Shown here: piece after piece, positions 14,613 through 24,000 of the stretch | Layout: each line of letters opens with the position of its first letter | Position numbering within the stretch: the first letter of the stretch is position 1 | Assembly: GCA_945873015.1 (NCBI GenBank) | Contig: CAMCBY010000011.1 | Location: 1-25,527, forward strand | Reading direction: 5' to 3' | Origin: Klebsiella pneumoniae | Lineage (GTDB): Bacteria > Pseudomonadota > Gammaproteobacteria > Ga0077536 | DNA length: 25,527 bases | Translations under genes and position numbers: made by a program | Notes under the pieces: generated by a model | Told to the model about the DNA's origin: nothing | The model's input: the letters and a program-made list of their open reading frames with translations, nothing else | Database searches by the model: none

Positions 14613-15152
14613 TTACCAAGGCCACATGCGCCGGCTCAAGGCACGCTCTCCGGCCAGCACATGGGAAAGAAACCCGAGCACATGCACACCGATCAAGACC
14701 AGCAGTGTGATCGAACACAGCACATGCAATTCAGTGAAAAGTTCGTTCAGGGGTGCGTCGCGCCAGCCCCACGATGGCAGCGGCACACCAAACCAGCGCG
14801 TGTCGTAACCACTGAACGATGAGGACAGATAGCCACTCAGCGGCTGCGCGAGCAGCAATACGTAGAACGTCGCGTGTACACCACGCGCCAGTTGCGCCTG
14901 CCAGCGCGGCACGCTGTCCGGCAGCGCGGGCGGGCGATGGCCGAGCCGCCATGCGACGCGTAGACACAGCACCACCAGCACACATAACCCGACTGACTTG
15001 TGCAGCGCGAAATAGTAGCCGCGGGCCGGCCCCTTGGGCAGCTCAATCATGTACCAACCGAGACCGAACAGGCAGGTGACGAGCAGCACTGTCATCCAGT
15101 GCAGCAGCATCGCGACACGGGTGTATTTGAGCGCGGGACTTGCGTCCGTCAT
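14613..15152 (-). CDS. Cytochrome b561 family di-heme membrane protein
   Basis: This 179-residue protein has four predicted membrane helices (about 14-35, 48-68, 92-110 and 144-166). Histidines H18, H51, H143 and H157 have the spacing of the two bis-His heme b sites in the CybB family. Such proteins pass electrons between quinol and an acceptor in the inner membrane; in E. coli CybB acts as a superoxide:ubiquinone oxidoreductase. Conserved features include YTRVAMLLHW at the N-terminus and LHKSVGL in helix 2. The ATG at 15152 is chosen because the family begins there; the frame is open further to 15221. The gene appears monocistronic with its own terminator. Confidence 0.92.
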   Translation of the reverse strand: MTDASPALKYTRVAMLLHWMTVLLVTCLFGLGWYMIELPKGPARGYYFALHKSVGLCVLVVLCLRVAWRLGHRPPALPDSVPRWQAQLARGVHATFYVLLLAQPLSGYLSSSFSGYDTRWFGVPLPSWGWRDAPLNELFTELHVLCSITLLVLIGVHVLGFLSHVLAGERALSRRMWPW

Positions 15153-15229
15153 CGATAGCAATGCCAAGTGAAGTTGAATGAGAGCGAGCGAGTACGGCGC
15201 TAGCGTAGCATGGGCCCGCATCCATGCAT

Positions 15230-15235
15230 TAGAAT
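15230..15235 (+). promoter_or_regulatory. Candidate -10 element (TAGAAT) upstream of the L,D-transpeptidase gene
   Basis: TAGAAT matches five of six consensus bases and would give a leader of about 90 bases. The -35 position is poor. This is the only promoter-like element I see in the divergent region 15153-15330. Confidence 0.3.
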
Positions 15236-15330
15236 CCGAGCGGCATGGCGGGCTCGCCCCGCACTGCGACCGTTTCAGAGCTACGGTGTGCCGCGAGATT
15301 GATCAATCCAATACTGCCGGGAGCGCGCGC

Positions 15331-15969
15331 GTGACAATTCAATCCGGCGCAGCGCATCTTGCCACCGACGTGACAACCCGGCGAGCCTCCCTGGCGCGCG
15401 CGCCGCTGGCGTTTCGCTGCTGGTTGCTGCTGAGTGTATTGCTCGCCCTGCTGGCTACCAGCACGCCGCTGCTCGCGGCCAGCTACGACATTGAAGTAAA
15501 CAAGAAAAAGCGCGTATTGATCGTGCGTGACGGTGAACGGGTGCGTGCCACCTTCCCCATCGCACTCGGCCGCGGCGGCCCCGGCGACAAACACAAGCTC
15601 GGCGACAACAAGACGCCGGTCGGCACCTATCGTATCGTCGGCGTCAACAACAGCACCGCCTTTGATACCTTTCTGCGTCTCAACTATCCGAATGTCAAAG
15701 ACGCCTTCTATGGTCTTAAGAGCCGCCTGATTTCACGTCGCGAGTTCGACCGTATCGTCGCCGCGCTGCGCCACAACCAGGTGCCGCCGCAGAACACCCG
15801 ACTCGGCGGCGCCATCGGCATCCATGGGCTCGGCGAGGAAACGCCCGAGAAGGTCCATATCCAGAACAAGCTCGACTGGACGCAAGGCTGCATCGCGTTG
15901 CGCAATCACGATCTGCACGAACTGCAAGAGTTCATCAACGTTGGCACGCGCGTGGTCATTACCGAGTGA
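15331..15969 (+). CDS. L,D-transpeptidase (YkuD domain), exported
   Basis: The 212-residue protein crosslinks peptidoglycan or attaches proteins to it through a catalytic cysteine. A hydrophobic signal segment covers about 30-48, with cleavage near LAA-SYD. The YkuD domain follows, with GDNKTPVGTYRI (91-102), the conserved His in GIHGLG (H165) and the nucleophile C187 in DWTQGCIALRN. Here TQGC replaces the common SHGC, as in several proteobacterial members of the family. The start is the GTG at 15331, which has GGGAG 8 bases upstream; there is no ATG nearby with a ribosome binding site. The signal peptide N-region of about 28 residues is long. The DUF302 gene follows after 7 bases. Confidence 0.92.
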   Translation: MTIQSGAAHLATDVTTRRASLARAPLAFRCWLLLSVLLALLATSTPLLAASYDIEVNKKKRVLIVRDGERVRATFPIALGRGGPGDKHKLGDNKTPVGTYRIVGVNNSTAFDTFLRLNYPNVKDAFYGLKSRLISRREFDRIVAALRHNQVPPQNTRLGGAIGIHGLGEETPEKVHIQNKLDWTQGCIALRNHDLHELQEFINVGTRVVITE

Positions 15970-15976
15970 GCCGCAC

Positions 15977-16444
15977 GTGATCAGGGCGGCATGGCTGCTG
16001 CTGTGGACGCTGGTCATCGCGCTGCCGGCAGCGGCAGCGCCCGTCGATATCGGTCCCGAGCGCGATCTGGTGGTGCGCTACACCGTCGACAAGTCATTTG
16101 ACGATGTGGTGTTCGAACTCAACTTCGCCATTACCGATCACAATTTCCGTATTACCGGTCGCAACAGCATAGGCGCGGGCCTGCGCGAGCGTGGATACGA
16201 GGATTTCCCCGAGGTCGAGGTCATCCACTTCTGCAGCCTGGAACTGGCGCGCGAGGTGCTGCTGCTCGATCCGGGTTTCGTAGCCCACATGCCGTGCCGG
16301 GTGACCGTGCACGTCGAGCGCGGGCGCACGGTGGTCAGCCTCATCAAGTTGCCGCTGACCAGTGCCGACCCGCGGGTCAACGATTTCGCGCGGCGCATGA
16401 ATACGACGCTGAGCGAAATCGTCGAATTCGCCGTCGGTCTGTGA
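15977..16444 (+). CDS. DUF302 family periplasmic protein
   Basis: The protein has 155 residues. A signal peptide (IRAAWLLLWTLVIALPAAAA) precedes a DUF302 domain with typical features: FELNFAITDHNFRITGRN, an FCSLELAREVL segment, and MPCRVTVHVERG. No biochemical function is established for the family. The GTG at 15977 lies 7 bases after the L,D-transpeptidase stop and is preceded by a GAGTGAG stretch; no in-frame ATG is available before the signal peptide, so GTG is the only reasonable start. It is co-transcribed with the transpeptidase, but a shared function cannot be read from the sequence. Confidence 0.85.
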   Translation: MIRAAWLLLWTLVIALPAAAAPVDIGPERDLVVRYTVDKSFDDVVFELNFAITDHNFRITGRNSIGAGLRERGYEDFPEVEVIHFCSLELAREVLLLDPGFVAHMPCRVTVHVERGRTVVSLIKLPLTSADPRVNDFARRMNTTLSEIVEFAVGL

Positions 16445-16573
16445 GGGCAGCCTCGGCGATGGAATCGTTTATCATGGCCGGCGGTCAGGCGCCGCTCGGG
16501 GCCCGACCTGGGTCACGTTGGTCGTGCTGAGGGGCACGGTCGTCATTACAACAAAGTATTGAGGGGAGCCGGC

Positions 16574-17146
16574 TTGGTATTACTCGGAACATCGGGTCTG
16601 GTCGCGGCCTATGTGGTGGTCGCGTTATTGCTGCTGGTGCTCAATCTCAATGCGCGCTGGTCATGGATGGTCAAGGCGCTCGCCATTACGGTGGTCTCCG
16701 CGCTGTACCTCGTCACCTACTATTCGATCCCCCCTTTGCTGGGATGGCCGACGGATCAGCAGTTGCCGAAACGATTTAATCTGGTCGCGGTTTACGTGCA
16801 GGAACCGGACAAGGCCAGCGGTCGCGAAGGCGAGATTCTGCTGTGGGCGTCGGACATGGCCGAAGGGCCGCGCGGCGCTGAACCGCGCGCCTACCGTGTC
16901 AAGTTCTCGCCGTCCCTGCACGAAAAAGTGCAGGAAGCCGGCAACAAGATTCGCAAAGGCCTGCCGCAACTCGGCGAAATCAAGGATGAACAGGTGGCGG
17001 GCCGCGCCAAGGCCGCCAGCTCTGCCGAAGGTGAGCAAAAGAAGGTCGATGCCACCGGCAAATCAGCCGAGGCGGTCGCCGGCGGCCAGAGCAGCACGAA
17101 CATCGAGTTCTACGATCTGCCTGATCCGCTGTTTCCGGAAAAATGA
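16574..17146 (+). CDS. Unrecognised two-helix membrane protein with charged C-terminal domain
   Basis: I do not recognise this 190-residue protein. Two membrane helices are clear, at about 5-24 and 31-52 (VAAYVVVALLLLVLNL, then MVKALAITVVSALYLVTYYS). A soluble domain follows, with FNLVAVYVQEPDKASGREGE, ILLWASDMAEGPRG and YRVKFSPSLHEKVQEA, then a Lys/Ala-rich, probably disordered region and a final IEFYDLPDPLFPEK. TTG at 16574 is the likely start, because GAGGGGAG lies 5 bases before it; the earlier in-frame TTG at 16559 falls before that site. Its stop overlaps the ATG of the vWA-FHA gene (ATGA), so the two products are probably made together. Confidence 0.8.
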   Translation: MVLLGTSGLVAAYVVVALLLLVLNLNARWSWMVKALAITVVSALYLVTYYSIPPLLGWPTDQQLPKRFNLVAVYVQEPDKASGREGEILLWASDMAEGPRGAEPRAYRVKFSPSLHEKVQEAGNKIRKGLPQLGEIKDEQVAGRAKAASSAEGEQKKVDATGKSAEAVAGGQSSTNIEFYDLPDPLFPEK

Positions 17147-18657
17147 TCGCGACGCAGTTCCGCTCCCTGGGTCGCGGCCGTGCCTGGTCGCGACCCCGCG
17201 CTGCCCTGCTCGTTCTGCTGCTGACGCTCACCGCCCACCTTGCGGCGGCACGCGCCTCGACCCTCACCGAACACATGTCCATCGGCTGCACGCAGGGCAC
17301 GCCGCTCAGTCTGCAATGCAAATATCGGCTTCTGGAGGGCGGTGAACTGCAGGCGGTGGTGGCGGAATGGCATGACCAGACGGTCACCGCCACACTCGGC
17401 GCCCGCTATCCCGGCGCTGGCGACAGCACCGCGTTGCTGGTGCTGGTCGATACCAGCGACCCGGCGCGCGCGCCGGCGCTGCGTGCCGCCATCACACACA
17501 TCGACGCCCTGCTCAACGCCGCGCCCGCACATTTCCGCTTGGGACTGGCGGCGTTTGATACCGATCTGCGCCTGCTCGCACCTCTCGGTGCCGATGCCGC
17601 CGAGATCCGTCAGGCGGCGGCCGGACTGACGGCGGCGGGCGCCACCACCGAGCTTTATCGCAACGTGCGCGATGCGCTCAAGCTCCTGGAGAAATCCAAC
17701 GCTACGCGCAAAGTGCTGCTGGTATTGTCGGATGGACTCGCCGAAGACTACGCCTATCATCATGATGATGTGGTCACGTTGGCACGCGCCAACGACATCG
17801 TGATCGACGCCATTGGTTATCCGCGCTCTGTACCCCAGTCGGTGGCTTTGCAGACTCTGCGGCGCCTGTGCGATGACACCGGCGGCCATTATCTGCAGGC
17901 CAACCATCCCGATTTCAAATTGCCGGTGGAAGCTCTGCCGCGCACCTTGGCGCTACTCGATAGCGGCGGCGCGTTGAGTTTTGATCTGACGCCGTTGACC
18001 GCCCACGGCGCGGCCGGGGCGTTGGAACTGTCGCTCGCGTTTCAGACTCGAGATCAGAGTTTTCTGGTGTTGGCACCGGTCGTTCTGCCGGGCGCGACGA
18101 CCGCCCCACCCGCGCCGCCCGCCAGCGCGTCGCCGTCACCACCCGCACCGCGCACGGCCACAGCGCCGGCCCCTATCGACCTGAACGCCGGTCGCGTGTG
18201 GCCGTGGTTCAGCATCTTGCTGGCCTTGTCAGTATTGATTCTGGCGATGGTGCTGGTGTTGTATTGGCGCCTGCGACGCACGCCGGCGACGCCAACCACT
18301 ACCAACGCCAGGCCGTTGGCATGGCTGCAGTTGGCCGAGATGCCGTTTACCCGTCATGCCATCACTGCCACGCCGTGGCGCATCGGGCGCGGACGCAACT
18401 GCGATGTAGTGCTCGACGATCACTCGGTATCGCGCCTGCACGCCGAAGTGCGTTGCAGCGACCAGGGCGTGCTGACCTTGCACGATCTGGAATCGCTGAA
18501 CGGTGTGTTCGTCAACGACACCCGCATCGAATCGATTCAGCTACGCGAGAACGACAACGTCGATATCGGTGATGTGCGCATGCGCTTTACGCTGCACGAT
18601 GAGAGTCACGCCGCGCAGGAAGAGACGGTCGTGGTGCGCACCCGCACGCCCGCCTGA
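17143..18657 (+). CDS. Transmembrane vWA-FHA domain protein
   Basis: The protein has 504 residues. It has an N-terminal signal or anchor (about 19-37), a periplasmic von Willebrand A domain (about 96-270), a Pro/Ala-rich linker (315-345), one membrane helix (about 352-375) and a cytoplasmic FHA domain (about 411-483). The metal-binding MIDAS motif is partly altered: D103-T-S105-D-P107 instead of DxSxS, with T168/T169 and D197 (LSDG) in place. The FHA domain has its key residues: R416 in IGRGRN, S430-R431-H433 in SVSRLHAEV, and N453-G454. It should bind phosphothreonine inside the cell. No Ser/Thr kinase or phosphatase is nearby. The gene overlaps the preceding membrane-protein gene by 4 bases. 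I know no characterised system with this exact pair. Confidence 0.9.
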   Translation: MIATQFRSLGRGRAWSRPRAALLVLLLTLTAHLAAARASTLTEHMSIGCTQGTPLSLQCKYRLLEGGELQAVVAEWHDQTVTATLGARYPGAGDSTALLVLVDTSDPARAPALRAAITHIDALLNAAPAHFRLGLAAFDTDLRLLAPLGADAAEIRQAAAGLTAAGATTELYRNVRDALKLLEKSNATRKVLLVLSDGLAEDYAYHHDDVVTLARANDIVIDAIGYPRSVPQSVALQTLRRLCDDTGGHYLQANHPDFKLPVEALPRTLALLDSGGALSFDLTPLTAHGAAGALELSLAFQTRDQSFLVLAPVVLPGATTAPPAPPASASPSPPAPRTATAPAPIDLNAGRVWPWFSILLALSVLILAMVLVLYWRLRRTPATPTTTNARPLAWLQLAEMPFTRHAITATPWRIGRGRNCDVVLDDHSVSRLHAEVRCSDQGVLTLHDLESLNGVFVNDTRIESIQLRENDNVDIGDVRMRFTLHDESHAAQEETVVVRTRTPA

Positions 18658-18659
18658 AT

Positions 18660-20036
18660 TCAATCGCGCGGTTGCCATTCGAAGACCACACCCGCGGTCT
18701 CGCCGGCAGCCAGAAATTCCGCCGCCACGGCGCGCCCGGCCACCGCCGCCAATTGTTCGCCGACATAAAGCAGCGGCCAGCGGGTGCGCTGCCAGGGCGG
18801 GATCCGCCATTGTTGAAAAAGATGTTTGAGTTCGCGGCGCGGCCCGCCGGCGTGCAGACGCAAACGTTCGCCGCCCTGGCGATAACGCAGTGTCAGCGGC
18901 GCCTGCGCGAGCAGCGCCGGATTAAGCCCCGCACCGGCGCCGGCGTGTGCGCGGAGTTCGCCGTGGGCAAACGTCCACAGGGAGTCGGTGTCCCGCCAGT
19001 CAAGAGATTGCGCTGTCGGCACTGGCAACACTGCCGCCGTCAGGAAAAAATGATCGTCATGCCGCCGCACTGCGACACCACGCCAGACCACCGAAGGCTC
19101 ACCGTCACGGCGCGCAATCAGCATCTCGTTCAATAGTTGTTTCAGTTGCGCGCGCCCCGGCGGCGGCGCGCCGCGACGCGCGAGCCAACGCTTGATGAGG
19201 TAGGGGCGTAATGGCGCTGCACTCCCGTGCAGGCTGGCAAGCGGCAGACGGGTATTGTCGCCGAGCACTTGGTCGGCCAGCGCATCCAGCACCTCAACAA
19301 CTTCACTCTGCAGGCGCGCAACCTGCGCCAGTGCCGCCGACGCTCCCGGAAAGTTCTGTTCCAGGACCGGCAGCACGGCGGCCCGCACCCGGTTGCGCGC
19401 AAAGCGCTGCTGAACATTGCTCGGATCTTCTATCCAGTTCAGTTGATGCACATGCGCGTAGTGGCGCAACTGCGCCCGCGTCTCCTCGAGCAATGGCCGC
19501 CACAGCAAGGTCTCGCCATAACGTGCGCGCGCACGAATGCCGGCCAGCCCGTGCGGCCCGGAGCCACGCAGTGCATGCAGTAACAGGGTCTCGGCCTGGT
19601 CATCCTGGTGATGGGCGGTAAGCACCGCACTGTGATCATCGCAGTGGGCGAGCAGCGCCTGATAGCGTTGCTGACGCGCCCAGTCTTCGACACTCGCGCC
19701 CGTCGGTGGCAGGGTCGTGAGCCGCGTGCTGGCGAACTCGATACCGAGTTGCGCGGTGACCGCCGCACAATGGTCGGTCCACCCTGCGCTGTCAGCGTGC
19801 AAGGCGTGATCGACATGAAATGCGACCAGCCTGCGGCCGTGCTGGCGAACATAGTCGCGCAACAGATGCAGCAGCACGCTTGAATCGAGACCACCGCTGT
19901 AGGCCAGCACCAAGGTGCCGACCTCACTTGCCGCCAACCATGTGTCGAGTCGCACATGGCAGCGCGCGGCGAGATCCGCCGTGCGCTGGTCGTGCTGCGT
20001 CTGCTCAGCGATCGGTGTACTCGCCAATCGCCGCAA
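18660..20036 (-). CDS. tilS: tRNA(Ile)-lysidine synthase
   Basis: TilS changes C34 of the CAU-anticodon tRNA-Ile to lysidine using ATP and lysine, which lets it read AUA. The N-terminal PP-loop ATPase has SGGLDSS (47-53), FHVDHALH and LTAHHQDDQAETLLLH; the substrate-binding and C-terminal domains follow (LRYRQGGERLRL, then HLFQQWRIPPW). At 458 residues it is slightly longer than usual. The start is uncertain: TTG at 20036 or 20027 overlaps the end of accA by up to 32 bases, while GTG at 19955 would give the usual length of about 20 residues before SGGLDS. None has a good ribosome binding site. Its stop is 2 bases from the stop of the convergent vWA-FHA gene. Confidence 0.95.
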   Translation of the reverse strand: MRRLASTPIAEQTQHDQRTADLAARCHVRLDTWLAASEVGTLVLAYSGGLDSSVLLHLLRDYVRQHGRRLVAFHVDHALHADSAGWTDHCAAVTAQLGIEFASTRLTTLPPTGASVEDWARQQRYQALLAHCDDHSAVLTAHHQDDQAETLLLHALRGSGPHGLAGIRARARYGETLLWRPLLEETRAQLRHYAHVHQLNWIEDPSNVQQRFARNRVRAAVLPVLEQNFPGASAALAQVARLQSEVVEVLDALADQVLGDNTRLPLASLHGSAAPLRPYLIKRWLARRGAPPPGRAQLKQLLNEMLIARRDGEPSVVWRGVAVRRHDDHFFLTAAVLPVPTAQSLDWRDTDSLWTFAHGELRAHAGAGAGLNPALLAQAPLTLRYRQGGERLRLHAGGPRRELKHLFQQWRIPPWQRTRWPLLYVGEQLAAVAGRAVAAEFLAAGETAGVVFEWQPRD

Positions 20037-20994
20037 AGCGGGCGCGACGTCGGGTCACCAGTTCTTCAGGACGCAGCAGCGACGGCTCTTCGAGTGCGGT
20101 CAAAATCGTACTCTTCAAACGCGCCGCCGCCAGTTCCGGATCGCGATGGGCGCCGCCCAAGGGTTCTTCGATCACGGTGTTGATGAGGCCTAGTTTCAAC
20201 AGGCTGCTGGAAGTAATGCCCATCGCTTCTGCCGCATCGGAAGCGCGATCGGCACTCTTCCACAGAATCGAGGCGCAGCCCTCCGGTGAAATCACCGCAT
20301 AGGTTGCGTACTGCATCATGAGGATACGATCACCCACCCCAATCGCCAGCGCGCCGCCCGAACCACCCTCGCCGATCACCGCCACCACCACCGGCGTGCG
20401 CAGTCCCGACATCACCATGAGATTACGCGCAATGGCCTCGCTCTGGCCGCGCTCTTCGGCATCGATGCCTGGGTAGGCACCGGGCGTGTCGATGAAGGTA
20501 ATGATGGGCAGGCGAAAACGTTCAGCCATCTCCATGATCCGCAGCGCCTTACGATAACCCTCGGGACGCGGCATACCGAAATTGCGCACCAGGTTGTCCT
20601 TGGTATTACGCCCTTTCTGATGGCCGATGAAGGCCACGCCTCGCCCGTTCAAACGCGCAATACCGCTGACAATGGCGGGGTCATCGCCAAAAGCGCGATC
20701 ACCATGCAATTCCTGCACGTCTTCGAACATGCGCGCGACGTAATCGAGTGTATAGGGGCGCTTCGGATGACGGGCGAGCTTGGAAATCTGCCATGAGGTG
20801 AGCGACGAGAAGATCTGGCGCGTCAGTTCTTCCGAGCGCTTGCGCAGACGGTCAATCTCTTCGGAGATGTTGATTGCCGAATCGTCGCCAACCCGCCGCA
20901 GTTCCTCAATCTTTGCTTCAAGTTCGGCGATGGGCTGCTCGAAATCCAGAAAATTGAAATTGACCTGGCCACTGTCCGTCGCTCGTTCAGTCAT
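20005..20994 (-). CDS. accA: Acetyl-CoA carboxylase carboxyltransferase subunit alpha
   Basis: AccA (329 residues) works with AccD to transfer carboxyl from biotin to acetyl-CoA, the first step of fatty acid synthesis. Typical segments are FLDFEQPIAELEAKIEELR at the N-terminus, RPYTLDYVARMF, the crotonase-like core FIDTPGAYPGIDAEERGQSE and GEGGSGGALAIGVGD, and ISPEGCASILWK. The ATG at 20994 has GAGG about 9 bases upstream and begins 11 bases after the dnaE stop. The frame remains open to 21087 inside dnaE, but that extension is not AccA-like. It sits in the usual gammaproteobacterial position between dnaE and tilS. Confidence 0.97.
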   Translation of the reverse strand: MTERATDSGQVNFNFLDFEQPIAELEAKIEELRRVGDDSAINISEEIDRLRKRSEELTRQIFSSLTSWQISKLARHPKRPYTLDYVARMFEDVQELHGDRAFGDDPAIVSGIARLNGRGVAFIGHQKGRNTKDNLVRNFGMPRPEGYRKALRIMEMAERFRLPIITFIDTPGAYPGIDAEERGQSEAIARNLMVMSGLRTPVVVAVIGEGGSGGALAIGVGDRILMMQYATYAVISPEGCASILWKSADRASDAAEAMGITSSSLLKLGLINTVIEEPLGGAHRDPELAAARLKSTILTALEEPSLLRPEELVTRRRARFAAIGEYTDR

Positions 20995-21005
20995 GGCCGC
21001 AGACC

Positions 21006-24000
21006 TCAGTATTCGAGATGAACATGTTGTGCTCCAAATTGGCGCTTGAGCCCGTCCAGCAGGCCCTCGGAAAGATTGACCCGCCATTGCTCGCCAAGCT
21101 TCAGACGGGCGCGGCTGTCGGCGCGCGCGTATTCTATGGCAATCGGGCAGCGACCGTTGCCGTGGCCGGTGATCATGGTTTCCAGTTCATGCACAAAACC
21201 ATTGCCGAGATCTGACTCGCAGATATTCAGCACCAGTGCCCGCGCGAGGCGATTACGCGCTTCGTCAATGGTCATGATCTCACTGGCCTGCACGGCGTGG
21301 TCACCGGAAAACTCGTCGACCGAACATTCGCCTTCGATAATCACGATGGAATCAGTGACCAGCTTGTCGAGGTTGCGTTCAAACGCATCGCGATAAACCG
21401 TCACCTCGACCCGGGCGGTCTGGTCGTCGAGGGAGATCACCGCCATGCGTCCGCGACGGGTCTTGATAATGCGCACTGACATGATGAGTCCGGCAACACG
21501 TCTCTTGCCGGGCTTGAGTTCAGACAAGGATGAACTCGCGAAGGCCGATAACTCGGCGCGATAGCGGTCAATAGGATGCCCGCTCAAATAGAGTCCCAGG
21601 GTCTCCTTCTCACAGGCCAGCAGTTCGTCCTTGGTCCATTCGCGCACGCCGGTGGCGTAATCGACATTCAGCGGAGCGGCTTCATCGACCGCCTCGGTGG
21701 CGAGACCAAAAAAATCAGACTGGCCCGACACCGCGGCCTTCTGATGCTGATCGGTAATCTGCAGCACTTGATCCAGCGCCGCCATCAGCACCGCACGGGA
21801 ATGACCGAAACAATCAAAGGCACCCGCCTTGATCATCGCTTCCAGGGCACGCCGATTGATGCGCTTGTCTGAATTGCGTCGGCACAAATCGACCAGGTCA
21901 CGGTAGGCACCGTGATTGTTGCGCTCCTCGACCAGCGCCTCGATAACGGCCTCGCCCACGCCTTTGACCGCACCCAGACCATAACGAATGGTTTTGGCGT
22001 CGGCCACACCAAAGCGAAAACCACAGGCATTGATATCGGGCGGCACCACAGTCAGCCCCAGTGAGCGACATTCGTCGATGAGGCCGACAACCTTGTCGGT
22101 CGAGTTCATATCCGCCGACATCACCGCCGCCATGAAGGCCGAGGGATAGTGCGCCTTCAGCCAGGCGGTCTGATAGGCGACCAGCGCATAGGCCGCCGAG
22201 TGGGACTTGTTAAAACCGTAGCCGGCAAACTTCTCCATGAGGTCGAAGATAAAAGTGGCGTCCGCCTCGGCAATGCCGTTGGCCTGCGCGCCGGTGACGA
22301 AAGTCTCGCGCTGCTTGGCCATCTCTTCGGGCTTTTTCTTGCCCATCGCGCGGCGCAGAAGATCGGCCGCGCCGAGTGAATAACCGGCCAGCACGCGCGC
22401 GATCTGCATGACCTGCTCTTGATACAGGATCACGCCATAGGTCGGCTTGAGAATCGGCTCGAGCGACGGCACCGCGTACTTCAATGCCTGGCGACCGTGC
22501 TTGCGCTCGATAAAATCATCAACCATGCCCGACTGCAATGGGCCGGGTCGGAACAGCGCAACCAGCGCAATCATGTCTTCAAACAGATCGGGTTTCAGGC
22601 GCTTGATGAGTTCCTTCATGCCGCGCGATTCGAGCTGGAACACCGCCGTGGTGCGCGCGTTCTGCACCAGCTTGAAGGTCACTGCATCATCGAGCGGAAT
22701 CTTGTCGATATCGACCGGCGCCTCACCAAGCTCGGCGCGGCGCCGATTGATGTCACGTACCGCCCAGTCGATGATGGTCAGCGTGCGCAGGCCGAGGAAG
22801 TCGAACTTGACCAGACCGATAGCCTCGACGTCGGTCATGTCGAACTGCGTGACCAGTTGCTCGCTGCCCTGTTCACAATAGAGCGGCATGAAGTCGGTGA
22901 GCTGGGTCGGCGCGATGACCAGACCACCGGCGTGTTTACCCGCGTTGCGTGTCAGACCCTCAAGTTGCAGCGCAAGGGTCATGATGGCGCGCACATCCTC
23001 CTCTTCTTCCTGACGTCGCTTGAGTGCCGGCTCTTCGTTGAGGGCACGCTCCAAGGTCATCTGCGGATCAAAGGGGATGAGCTTCGCGAGCTGATCGACA
23101 AAACCATAAGGGAAACCCAACACGCGGCCGACGTCGCGCACCACCGCCTTGGCCGCCATTGTGCCGTGGGTGATGATCTGCGCGACCTGGTCGCGGCCGT
23201 AACGCGCTGCGACGTATTCGATCACTTCGTCGCGGCGATCCATGCAGAAATCGATGTCGAAGTCGGGCATCGACACGCGTTCCGGATTCAGAAAACGTTC
23301 GAACAGCAGATCGTATTCCAGCGGGTCGAGCTCAGTAATACCCAGCGCAAAAGCCGCCAGCGACCCGGCGCCAGAACCGCGCCCGGGGCCGACCGGGATC
23401 TCGTGCTGTTTGGCCCATTCGATGAAGTCCGCGACGATCAGAAAATAGCCCGAGAAGCCCATCTTGATGATGACTTCGATTTCGGTGTCGAGGCGCTTCT
23501 GATAGGAGTCGACACGTTTGGCATCGTTACGTGAACCGCGGATGGCGCCGGTGGAAAATCGCCGTTCGAGACCGAGAGCGCATTTTTCACGCATGAGGTC
23601 ATCGACATTCATGCCCTCGCCAACCGGATACTCCGGCAGATGATAGGTGCCGAACTCGAGTTCAAGATTGCAGCGGATTGCGATATTGACTGAATTGGCC
23701 AGCGCGTCAGGTAGATCGGCGAACAGCTCGCACATCTCCTCCTCGCTCTTGAGATACTGCTGCGGCGAGTAGTCATGCGGGCGGCGCGGGTCGGCGATGG
23801 TGCGGCCCTGATTGATACAGACCCGTGCCTCATGGGCATCAAACTCGTCACCGTTCAAAAAGCGCACGTCGTTGCTCGCCACCACCGGCGTATTGGTCGC
23901 GGCCGCACACTCCAGCACGATATCGGTGTAGCGCTCTTCACGCTCGCGCCCCGTGCGCATCACTTCAACGTAATAACGATCGCCGAACAGATCACGCCAA

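Noticed and set aside
16611..17345. Plus-strand open frame of 244 codons
   Set aside because: It is an out-of-frame shadow of the two-helix protein and the start of the vWA-FHA gene, very rich in Arg and Cys, with no domain.
22419..23534. Plus-strand open frame of 371 codons
   Set aside because: It lies entirely antisense to the polymerase domain of dnaE and shows no domain or ribosome binding site.
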